From Bacteroidota bacterium (GTDB taxonomy: Bacteria > Bacteroidota > Bacteroidia > Chitinophagales > Chitinophagaceae), in NCBI GenBank assembly GCA_025361325.1, contig JANYAL010000204.1, positions 1 to 9,377 of the forward strand: 9,377 bases of DNA, given 5' to 3'. The notes below the pieces were generated by a model that saw only the letters and a program-made list of their open reading frames with translations, made no database searches and was not told where the DNA came from. The position numbers were made by a program, and so were the translations under genes. Within the stretch, counting starts at the first letter, position 1. Each line of letters starts with the position of its first letter. Positions 1 through 5,240 of this stretch are shown piece after piece.

Positions 1-28
1 GAACATTCAACCACCAAAGAATAACAGG

Positions 29-267
29 GCGACGTTGCGTACCTGATCTGATTATTAACGCAACGTCCTCTGCGAGAGACGTTGCTGGGAATAGATTTTA
101 CGCAACGTCCCTTTCAGGAGACGTTGCTGGGAATAACGCAACGTCCTCTGCGAGAAACGTTCTGTCATCAGGTGACAGATCCATTTTACGCAACGTCCCT
201 TTCAGGAGACGTTGCTGGGAATAGATCCATTTTTCGCAACGTCCCTTTCAGGAGACGTTGCTGGGAA
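29..267. repeat. Cluster of five short inverted repeats (hairpin units) beside rng
   Basis: Five units each carry a left arm GCAACGTC and a right arm GACGTTGC around a 10-base interior. Left arms start at 60, 102, 138, 190 and 236; intact right arms end at 85, 127, 215 and 261. Units 2, 4 and 5 have interior CCTTTCAGGA; units 1 and 3 have CTCTGCGAGA. In both versions three more base pairs form (CCT/AGG or CTC/GAG) around a 3-base loop with one bulged A, so the stem changes are compensatory. Intact units are followed by TGGGAA, mostly then ATAGAT and a T-run, so the repeated block is about 36-52 bases. A lone right arm at 31-40 pairs perfectly over 10 bases with 58-67. Unit 3 has a decayed right arm (AACGTTCT). 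The last unit ends 23 bases past the rng stop. I infer a REP-like or MITE-like repeat that may also act at the 3' end of rng mRNA. Family name unknown to me. Confidence 0.85.
162..178. repeat. Unrelated 6+6 hairpin inside the third repeat unit
   Basis: CTGTCA, a 5-base loop TCAGG, then TGACAG form a perfect 6-bp inverted repeat. It sits where unit 3 should show the conserved TGGGAATA linker after an intact right arm. The sequence then rejoins the normal linker at GATCCATTTTAC. It could be a small insertion or local rearrangement, or simply divergence. Function unknown. Confidence 0.5.
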
Positions 268-289
268 GAGTTGCCATACTTTCTTATTC

Positions 290-1840
290 CTACAGCTTGA
301 TCGCCTCGTCGCTGTCGTCAAAGAAATGGAACTCAGTAAGGTGGTAATTGTTGTTGGACTTGAGCTTGATCTTCTGCTTGTACTTACGCCTCCATTTGGA
401 TAACCTGGAAAAGAAGATGCCCTTGGTGAGGTAGGCGTGCAGGATGGGGTGCATTTCAATGGAAAGCCCCTTGTGCTTCTGCATGATGAGGTAACTGAGG
501 TTCTTTTCGATCTCGTCCTCCAGTATTAATGTGGAAGAGATCTTACCCGTGCCGTTACAGCTGGGACAGACTTCGCTGGTGTTGATGTTCATCTCGGGCT
601 TCATGCGCTGGCGGGTGATCTGCATGATCCCGAATTTGCTGATGGGCAGTACAGCGTGCTTGGCGCGGTCGGTCCTCATGAAACGGTCCATGAAATCTGC
701 CAGCCGCTTCTTGTTCTCGGCCAGCTTCATGTCGATGAAGTCCACCACGATGATACCGCCCAGGTCACGCAGGCGTAGTTGCCTGGCAATCTCTTCCGCT
801 GCCTCCAGGTTGGTCTCCAGGGCATTCTGTTCCTGGTTATTGCTCACGCTTTTGTAGCCGCTGTTAACGTCTATTACGTGCAGAGCTTCGGTATGTTCGA
901 TGATGAGGTAGGCGCCACTGGGCAGGTTCACCGTTTTCCCGAAAGCCGCTTTCACCTGTTTGGTGATGCCGAAACTGTCGAATATGGGCGAGCCGTTATT
1001 ATAATAGGAGATGATCTCGGATTTCTCCGGGGCTATGCGTTGTATATAGGTCTTTGTGTCGGAGAATATGTTCTTATCGTTTACCACGATGCGGTTAAAA
1101 TCTTCGCTGAGCAGGTCCCTAAGGATGCTGGTGGTCTTGCCCTGTTCGCTCAGGATCTTGGTGGGTGGAACAGCGCCTTTGAGGTTTGTCTGTATCGCCT
1201 TCCAGGTGGCAATGAGGGAGAGCAGGTCCTCATGCAGTTCGGCTGTATGCTTACCTTCGGCTGCAGTGCGTACAATAACGCCCAGGTTCCTGGGCTTAAT
1301 GGCCTCGATTATCTTGTGCAGTCTTTTCCTTTCGTCCGAGCTGTGGATCTTACGCGATATGGCAATGATGTCGTTGAAGGGGGTAACCACTACAAAACGT
1401 CCGGGGAGGGAAAGCTCGCAACTTAGGCGGGGGCCTTTGGCGGCGATGGGTTCTTTCAGGATCTGTACCAGTATATTGGGACGGCTGTTGAGCACTTCGG
1501 TGATCTTACCGGTCTTAACGATCTCGGGTTCTACTTTGAATTTGGTAAAGTCGGCGCCGTTCTCCGTTTTGTCGTTGATAGCCTCGTTGGTGAATTTAAG
1601 AATGGAGCGAACGTAGGGGCTCAGGTCGGTATAATGGAGGAATGCATCCTTTTCGAAGCCTACGTCGATGAAGGCTGCATTGAGGCCGGGGATCAGTTTT
1701 TTCACCTTGCCCAGGTATAGGTCGCCCACACCAAAGCTGGCATCGGCTTTTTCGTTATGAAGCTCCACCAGCTTCTTATCCTCCAACAGGGCAATTTCAA
1801 CGCCCTGCGGCGCAGCATTAATAATAAGCTCCTTGGTCAC
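290..1840 (-). CDS. rng: Ribonuclease G/E family endoribonuclease
   Basis: A 516-residue single-strand-specific endoribonuclease that cuts AU-rich RNA and acts in rRNA maturation and mRNA decay in the cytoplasm. An S1-type RNA-binding domain lies at about residues 37-120. R191-T192 in the VRTA context match the 5'-monophosphate sensor pocket of E. coli RNase E (R169/T170). The metal-binding aspartates are D324 (HVIDVNSG) and D367 (VVDFIDM), 43 residues apart exactly as D303/D346 in E. coli. C425-P-S-C428 followed by NGTG is the zinc-link that joins subunits. The length fits RNase G rather than full RNase E, because there is no long disordered degradosome scaffold. The start is GTG; the N-terminus (TKELIINAAPQGVEIALLEDKKLVELH) is typical of the family, and no better ATG exists. 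It lies 140 bases downstream of the small basic-protein gene on the same strand. No clear promoter was seen in that gap, so co-transcription is possible. The hairpin cluster begins 23 bases past the stop. Confidence 0.95.
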   Translation of the reverse strand: MTKELIINAAPQGVEIALLEDKKLVELHNEKADASFGVGDLYLGKVKKLIPGLNAAFIDVGFEKDAFLHYTDLSPYVRSILKFTNEAINDKTENGADFTKFKVEPEIVKTGKITEVLNSRPNILVQILKEPIAAKGPRLSCELSLPGRFVVVTPFNDIIAISRKIHSSDERKRLHKIIEAIKPRNLGVIVRTAAEGKHTAELHEDLLSLIATWKAIQTNLKGAVPPTKILSEQGKTTSILRDLLSEDFNRIVVNDKNIFSDTKTYIQRIAPEKSEIISYYNNGSPIFDSFGITKQVKAAFGKTVNLPSGAYLIIEHTEALHVIDVNSGYKSVSNNQEQNALETNLEAAEEIARQLRLRDLGGIIVVDFIDMKLAENKKRLADFMDRFMRTDRAKHAVLPISKFGIMQITRQRMKPEMNINTSEVCPSCNGTGKISSTLILEDEIEKNLSYLIMQKHKGLSIEMHPILHAYLTKGIFFSRLSKWRRKYKQKIKLKSNNNYHLTEFHFFDDSDEAIKL

Positions 1841-1980
1841 ACCTGAATTTTTTGTAAGACCATTACATCACGGAAGGATGACATCAACTGTAATACAGCC
1901 CTGCGGATATGGCAAGCAGGCTGGTGTATACAGGTGAATGCGAGCGGGAATGAGGATCCCCGGCACCGTTAAGAGAAGTC

Positions 1981-2070
1981 TTACTTCTTCTTATGACGGT
2001 TCTTTCTTAAACGCTTCTTACGCTTGTGAGTAGCAATTTTATGACGTTTTCTTTTTTTACCACAAGGCAT
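1981..2070 (-). CDS. 29-residue Lys/Arg-rich protein, COX24/AURKAIP1-type (probable ribosomal small protein)
   Basis: A 29-codon gene with ATG at 2070-2068 and a TAA stop. The product starts MPCGKKRKRHKIATHKRKK and continues RLRKNRHKKK. Eleven Lys, six Arg and three His make it extremely basic, as expected for an rRNA-binding peptide. The KRKKRLRKNRHKKK end resembles the COX24 C-terminal domain (DUF1713), found in the mitochondrial ribosomal protein mS38 (AURKAIP1) and in the short bS22 protein of mycobacteria. Very similar 29-30 residue proteins are common in Bacteroidota and usually annotated as AURKAIP1/COX24 domain proteins. A ribosomal role in this organism is inferred from that similarity. 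It lies between the TPR gene (96-base gap) and rng (140-base gap), same strand. Upstream is an AT-rich stretch (about 2080-2108), but I see no exact TAnnTTTG element. It is short enough for standard gene callers to miss. Confidence 0.88.
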   Translation of the reverse strand: MPCGKKRKRHKIATHKRKKRLRKNRHKKK

Positions 2071-2166
2071 ACCTAGTCTTTTTTTGTTTACAATAATTTT
2101 ATAAAAATGGTTGAACCGGGACTGTCCGGCCTGTATTCTTCGTTGTTGTCCGGGATGCTGTTCCTG

Positions 2167-3012
2167 CTATTGCAGGGCCTTGATCCGTGCATCCGCTTCT
2201 TTGGTGTACCCCGGGTTGTTCGCCAGCCGCTTGCTCACCTCGTACCACTTGATCGCCTCTGCTTTGTTGCCTTTGGCGGCATAGGTGTCGGCCAGGAAGG
2301 CAGCCGCTTCCAGGTTACCCGGGTCTGCCCTAACTACCTTCTGTAAACGCTCAATGGCTTTGTCATATTGTCCCGACACGAAACCTCCCACCCCCAGTAC
2401 CAGTTGCGCTTTTAGGTTATTGGAGTCTTTCCGGACCACTTCCAGCAGTTGCTGGATGCCCTTCATGGTCTCCTGCGGCCCCCCGGTTCTCCCTTTTCCA
2501 AAGACGTAACAGCTACCCAGTCCGATCTTCAGGTCATCGTTGCCGGGGTCTTGGTCCAGCGCTTTTTCAAACAGGGATATGGCCAGTTCCGCTTTCCAGT
2601 TCAATTTAGCCTCGTCGTTCTCCGACCTGAGGTTATCTAAAATCAATTGGGCAGCAAAGGTGAGGCTTTTTTCTGACTTTTCCAATTTAGCGGCTTCCGA
2701 TAAATAATAGGCATAAGGCTCGAAAGTATGCAGAGAGTCCTTCCAGAAACCGGCCAGCTCCATATAGGCCTTAACCTGCTGGGCTGAAACATCGCCCCGG
2801 GTTACGCTGTTCTCCAGTTTGCCTAGATATATTTCCTGTGTGGGGGGAAGCTGTGTTTTAGTATTTTGAATGACCAGGCGGATATCGAAGGATTTCTCAG
2901 GGAGAGTTACGGGGTTGTCTGTAATGGTCCGGGGGAGTGCCGTTTTCCCAAACAAATACAGCGATGCCAGTAAAACAAGACCACCGAGGGCCAGTATCCA
3001 TTGTTTTTTCAC
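2167..3012 (-). CDS. Membrane-anchored tetratricopeptide-repeat (TPR) protein
   Basis: A 281-residue protein. Residues 5-22 (WILALGGLVLLASLYLFG) form one N-terminal membrane segment after MKKQ, with no lipobox cysteine, so the rest probably lies in the periplasm. Residues about 30-135 hold no domain I recognise. Residues about 140-278 are helical repeats of TPR type. The clearest are 198-231 (AQLVLGVGGFVSGQYDKAIERLQKVVRADP) and 232-265 (LEAAAFLADTYAAKGNKAEAIKWYEVSKRL), which carry the usual Gly/Ala and Asp-Pro positions. A less regular repeat lies at 140-175. TPR arrays bind protein partners; the partner here is unknown. The start is GTG, chosen because MKKQW runs directly into the membrane segment and no in-frame ATG fits. 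The gene follows the HU gene by 47 bases on the same strand and is probably co-transcribed with it. Neighbours give no direct clue to function. Confidence 0.8.
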   Translation of the reverse strand: MKKQWILALGGLVLLASLYLFGKTALPRTITDNPVTLPEKSFDIRLVIQNTKTQLPPTQEIYLGKLENSVTRGDVSAQQVKAYMELAGFWKDSLHTFEPYAYYLSEAAKLEKSEKSLTFAAQLILDNLRSENDEAKLNWKAELAISLFEKALDQDPGNDDLKIGLGSCYVFGKGRTGGPQETMKGIQQLLEVVRKDSNNLKAQLVLGVGGFVSGQYDKAIERLQKVVRADPGNLEAAAFLADTYAAKGNKAEAIKWYEVSKRLANNPGYTKEADARIKALQ

Positions 3013-3027
3013 GGTGTTGATGTATTG

Positions 3028-3044
3028 CCGCTAAACCCTAGCGG
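3028..3044 (-). other. Intercistronic 6+6 hairpin between the HU and TPR genes
   Basis: CCGCTA, a 5-base loop, then TAGCGG form a perfect, GC-containing inverted repeat within the 47-base gap. No T-run follows it on the minus strand, so it is not a typical intrinsic terminator. It could lower read-through from HU into the TPR gene or stabilise the HU message. This is inference from structure only. Confidence 0.4.
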
Positions 3045-3059
3045 GACGGCGAAGTTACA

Positions 3060-3383
3060 TCAGTCTTCGTTTTCATCGATCTTTTCCGTGTTTTCCTTTA
3101 TATTTTTGGAAGATTTTATCTCCTGCATGAACTCTTTGGCAGGCTTGAAGGCCGGGATAAAATGTTCGGGAATCTGCACGGCAACATTTTTCTTTATGTT
3201 TCGCCCAATCTTGGCTGCTCTTTTTTTGGTGATGAAACTTCCAAACCCGCGTATATAAATATTCTCACCGGAAGCGAGTGCAGTTTTAACCGCTTTGAAC
3301 ATAGATTCCAGTGTTACCAGTACATCCACTTTGGGAATGCCTGTTTTTTCGGAAATTTGATTGATGAGGTCAGCTTTTCTCAT
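3060..3383 (-). CDS. HU/IHF-family nucleoid DNA-binding protein
   Basis: A 107-residue histone-like protein that binds and bends DNA as a dimer. The N-terminal helices are MRKADLINQISEKTGIPK (1-18) and the helix to about residue 37. The β-sheet core contains GENIYIRGFGSF (39-50), and the DNA-embracing arm spans about 51-78. The family ends in IPAFKPAKEF (76-85). At the arm tip the usual GRNP is GRNI (60-63), so the DNA-intercalating proline of E. coli HU/IHF is absent; I recall similar RNI forms in other Bacteroidota. A 17-residue tail rich in Lys, Glu and Asn (91-107) extends past the usual 90-residue length. The ATG at 3383 is preferred although the frame is open to an ATG at 3476, because the family N-terminus starts exactly there and a candidate promoter lies inside the longer frame. 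First gene of the minus-strand group, divergent from mutY. Confidence 0.93.
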   Translation of the reverse strand: MRKADLINQISEKTGIPKVDVLVTLESMFKAVKTALASGENIYIRGFGSFITKKRAAKIGRNIKKNVAVQIPEHFIPAFKPAKEFMQEIKSSKNIKENTEKIDENED

Positions 3384-3412
3384 TGTAATAAAATTTAAAT
3401 TCGTTTCTTCAA

Positions 3413-3445
3413 GAAATATACAACATTTATCTTGAAATTTCCAAA
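3413..3445 (-). promoter_or_regulatory. Candidate Bacteroidota-type promoter for the HU gene
   Basis: On the minus strand TTTG (3445-3442) is followed after 21 bases by TATATTTC (3420-3413), which matches the TAnnTTTG -7 consensus at all but the last base. Transcription would start near 3407 and give a leader of about 24 bases before the HU ATG at 3383. Spacing and strand both fit. The position also argues against the longer HU start. Confidence 0.55.
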
Positions 3446-3448
3446 CAA

Positions 3449-3464
3449 GTTGATGATTATCAAC
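3449..3464. promoter_or_regulatory. 16-base palindrome just upstream of the HU promoter
   Basis: GTTGAT, a 4-base spacer GATT, then ATCAAC form a perfect 6+6 inverted repeat, four bases upstream of the candidate -33 element of the HU gene. The position suits an operator or activator site. No regulator can be named from the sequence. Confidence 0.35.
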
Positions 3465-3504
3465 CACTTTGTTCATTATTTGTCGCGGGCTAACATAGGT
3501 CCGC

Positions 3505-3545
3505 TTTATATAAGTAATTGATTATTAATTATTTAATTTAAATTA
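3505..3545. promoter_or_regulatory. AT-only stretch in the HU-mutY divergent region
   Basis: Forty-one bases contain just two G and no C. The stretch includes the self-complementary 10-mer AATTTAAATT at 3535-3544. The same 10-mer occurs at 3392-3401 in the HU leader. Such DNA is flexible or curved and could bind a nucleoid protein (perhaps HU itself) or help open the DNA for either divergent promoter. This is inference; AT-rich 10-mers also recur by chance. Confidence 0.3.
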
Positions 3546-3549
3546 TGCC

Positions 3550-3578
3550 TTGGGAAAAATAATCAGGGCATAAACTTC
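3550..3578 (+). promoter_or_regulatory. Weak candidate promoter for mutY
   Basis: TTG at 3550-3552 lies 18 bases before TAAACTTC (3571-3578), a partial match to the TAnnTTTG -7 element. Transcription would start only a few bases before the mutY ATG at 3592. The match is poor and is recorded as the best available in this gap, not as a firm call. Confidence 0.2.
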
Positions 3579-3591
3579 TGATACTGACCAA

Positions 3592-4656
3592 ATGATAGAT
3601 GATAAAAAATACTTCAGGTTAAGATTGCTGAAATGGAACAGTACCATCAATCACCGGCCCATGCCCTGGAAAGGGGAGAAGGACGCGTATAAGATTTGGC
3701 TCAGCGAGGTTATATTACAGCAAACCCGCGTTGAACAGGGCTGGGATTATTACAATAAGTTTGTTTCAACATTCCCTACGGTACAGCAGCTGGCCAAAGC
3801 TCCTGATACCAGGATATTCAAGTTATGGGAGGGGTTGGGATACTATACCCGTTGCAGAAACCTGATCGCCACAGCCCGCTATATTGCGGGGAAAAGAAAG
3901 GGTAGGTTCCCCAACAGTTATGAAGAGATTCTTTCCCTGAAAGGAGTAGGACCTTACACGGCTGCCGCCATAGCATCCTTTGCCTTTGGCCTGCCTCATG
4001 CCGTGGTGGATGGCAATGTATTCCGGGTATTAGCCAGGTATTTCGGCATCCATACCCCTATTGACAGCACCTACGGAAAAAGGTCTTTTACCATACTGGC
4101 CAATGAATTGCTCCACCCTAAGCAACCCGGTGCCTATAATCAGGCATTGATGGACCTGGGTGCGGTGGTTTGCAGGCCCGTTTCTCCGCTTTGTGAAAGC
4201 TGTCATTTGAAACGGCGATGTCATGCTTTTACTACAGGATCGGCCGGCAGCCTGCCGGTGAAGTCGAAGGGAAAGGCTAAGAAGAACAGGTGGCTGTACT
4301 ATCTTGTCGCCGGGCATAACGGAAAACTGTATGTTCGAAAGCGCGGGAAGAAGGATATCTGGAAGGATCTCTATGAATTCATCCTGATTGAGTCTGAACA
4401 TGAACTCTCCCTGGCAGCGCTGAACAAGCATCCGGAGGTTAAAAGCTTACTGGGTAATATTCCCCTGAAGCGGGAACGTATATCGCCCCTGCAAAGCCAG
4501 CAGCTCACGCATCAGACTATTAACGGAAGGTTCATCCACCTCAGCGTCCCACTTGCGAAGGTTCCGGATGGATACAGGGCTGTTTCTGAAAAGCGCCTGT
4601 CTGAACTGCCCTTCCCCAGATTCATTACACGTTACCTGGCCGAAAACAGCCTATGA
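3592..4656 (+). CDS. mutY: A/G-specific adenine glycosylase MutY
   Basis: A 354-residue base-excision repair enzyme that removes adenine mispaired with 8-oxoguanine, preventing G:C to T:A mutations. The catalytic acid is E39 in WLSEVILQQTRV (E37 in E. coli). The helix-hairpin-helix is LSLKGVGPYTAAAIASF (114-130), and D140 in VVDGNVFRVLARYFG is the family's conserved aspartate (E. coli D138). The [4Fe-4S] cluster ligands are C194, C201, C204 and C210, with exact C-x6-C-x2-C-x5-C spacing. Residues about 225-350 form the C-terminal NUDIX-like domain that reads 8-oxoG, with LTHQTINGRFIHLSV near 309-323. All key residues are intact and the length is normal. The ATG start at 3592 is the only reasonable one, with LLKWN near the N-terminus as usual. 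It is transcribed away from HU and is followed by ssb after 80 bases. Confidence 0.97.
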   Translation: MIDDKKYFRLRLLKWNSTINHRPMPWKGEKDAYKIWLSEVILQQTRVEQGWDYYNKFVSTFPTVQQLAKAPDTRIFKLWEGLGYYTRCRNLIATARYIAGKRKGRFPNSYEEILSLKGVGPYTAAAIASFAFGLPHAVVDGNVFRVLARYFGIHTPIDSTYGKRSFTILANELLHPKQPGAYNQALMDLGAVVCRPVSPLCESCHLKRRCHAFTTGSAGSLPVKSKGKAKKNRWLYYLVAGHNGKLYVRKRGKKDIWKDLYEFILIESEHELSLAALNKHPEVKSLLGNIPLKRERISPLQSQQLTHQTINGRFIHLSVPLAKVPDGYRAVSEKRLSELPFPRFITRYLAENSL

Positions 4657-4681
4657 TCATTTACTCAGAAATTTGTATCTT

Positions 4682-4703
4682 TAAATTTGCTGTAAAGCAA
4701 ATT
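4682..4703 (+). promoter_or_regulatory. Candidate ssb promoter -7 element overlapped by an 8+8 palindrome
   Basis: TAAATTTG at 4682-4689 is an exact TAnnTTTG -7 element. A -33 element is unclear; TTTA at 4660-4663 with an 18-base spacer is the best candidate. The perfect inverted repeat AATTTGCT, GTAA, AGCAAATT (4684-4703) covers most of the -7 element and the expected start of transcription near 4695. A protein bound there would block the promoter, so an operator is plausible. The leader to the ssb ATG would be about 40 bases. The palindrome is AT-rich and lacks a T-run, so it is unlikely to be a mutY terminator. Confidence 0.5.
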
Positions 4704-4736
4704 GAGGATATAAAATGATGTTCTAAAACGATTCAT

Positions 4737-5168
4737 ATGAGAGGGGTAAACAGGGTGATGCTGATCGGTAACCTGGGAAAAGACCCGGAAATGCAGTTCC
4801 TGGAGGGAAATATAGCCGTGGCGAAGTTCTCATTGGCCACCACCGAGACCTATAAGGACCGTAACGGCAAACAGATTTCACAAACAGAATGGCATACCGT
4901 GGTATTGTGGAGAGGCCTGGCTGAGCTGGCGCAGAAATACCTGCACAAAGGCAGCCTGGTTTATATAGAAGGAAGACTGAAGACCCGCAGCTGGGAAGAC
5001 AAGGAGGGGAACAAGAAGTTTGCAACGGAGATTGTGGGCGACAACCTGATCATGCTGGATAAACGTACAGACGGTACACAACCGGTTCCGGGCATGGAAG
5101 GGGTTGAGGGGTTGGGTGGTTCAGACCTGCCGCCAACAGAGGAGGGAACGGAACGCCTGCCTTTTTAA
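4737..5168 (+). CDS. ssb: Single-stranded DNA-binding protein
   Basis: A 143-residue protein that coats single-stranded DNA during replication, recombination and repair, normally as a tetramer. The OB-fold covers residues 3-107. MRGVNRVMLIGNLGKDPEM is the family N-terminus. EWHTVVLW (51-58) holds aromatic residues that stack on DNA, and LVYIEGRLKTRSWEDKEG (74-91) is the β-hairpin region. The linker (108-137) is short and rich in Gly, Pro and Glu. The C-terminal tip ends TERLPF: the final Pro-Phe that docks on partner proteins is kept, but the usual run of aspartates before it is replaced by E135, E136 and E139, with R140 close to the end. The ATG is set by the family N-terminus. It lies between mutY and gldE on the same strand, an arrangement I recognise from other Bacteroidota, and probably has its own promoter. 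Confidence 0.96.
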   Translation: MRGVNRVMLIGNLGKDPEMQFLEGNIAVAKFSLATTETYKDRNGKQISQTEWHTVVLWRGLAELAQKYLHKGSLVYIEGRLKTRSWEDKEGNKKFATEIVGDNLIMLDKRTDGTQPVPGMEGVEGLGGSDLPPTEEGTERLPF

Positions 5169-5178
5169 ATTAAGAATA

Positions 5179-5212
5179 TTTCCATAACAGGCTATGGAAA
5201 GCCAGTCATAGC
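5179..5212 (+). promoter_or_regulatory. Overlapping alternative hairpins between ssb and gldE
   Basis: Two inverted repeats share the same central bases. TTTCCATA (5179-5186) pairs perfectly with TATGGAAA (5193-5200) around a 6-base loop. GCTATG (5191-5196) pairs with CATAGC (5207-5212) around a 10-base loop. Only one can form at a time in RNA. No T-run follows, so this is not a standard terminator. It may be an mRNA switch, a protein site, or chance. A partial -7-like TATCTTTA (5218-5225) lies just downstream. Confidence 0.3.
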
Positions 5213-5240
5213 TGATATATCTTTACATAAATCAATTGTC

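Noticed and set aside
29..267. CRISPR array
   Set aside because: The between-repeat sequences are themselves repeated (TGGGAATAGAT and a T-run) and vary in length from 10 to 26 bases. Spacers should be unique and of even length, and no cas gene is present.
779..1426. 215-codon open frame on the plus strand
   Set aside because: It is antisense to the catalytic part of RNase G/E, whose motifs are all intact; it has no recognisable domain.
1841..1980. A further small gene between the COX24-type gene and rng
   Set aside because: No frame with a convincing start, composition or known motif was seen; it probably serves as the rng leader.
3384..3476. Longer HU protein starting at 3476
   Set aside because: The extra 31 residues do not fit the family, and a candidate promoter (3413-3445) lies inside them. 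The HU fold begins exactly at the ATG at 3383.
4684..4703. Intrinsic terminator of mutY
   Set aside because: The palindrome is AT-rich, has no T-run after it and overlaps a promoter element, so an operator is the better reading.
4723..5081. Minus-strand open frames opposite ssb
   Set aside because: Their Cys/Pro/Ser-rich composition and full overlap with the conserved ssb frame mark them as shadows.
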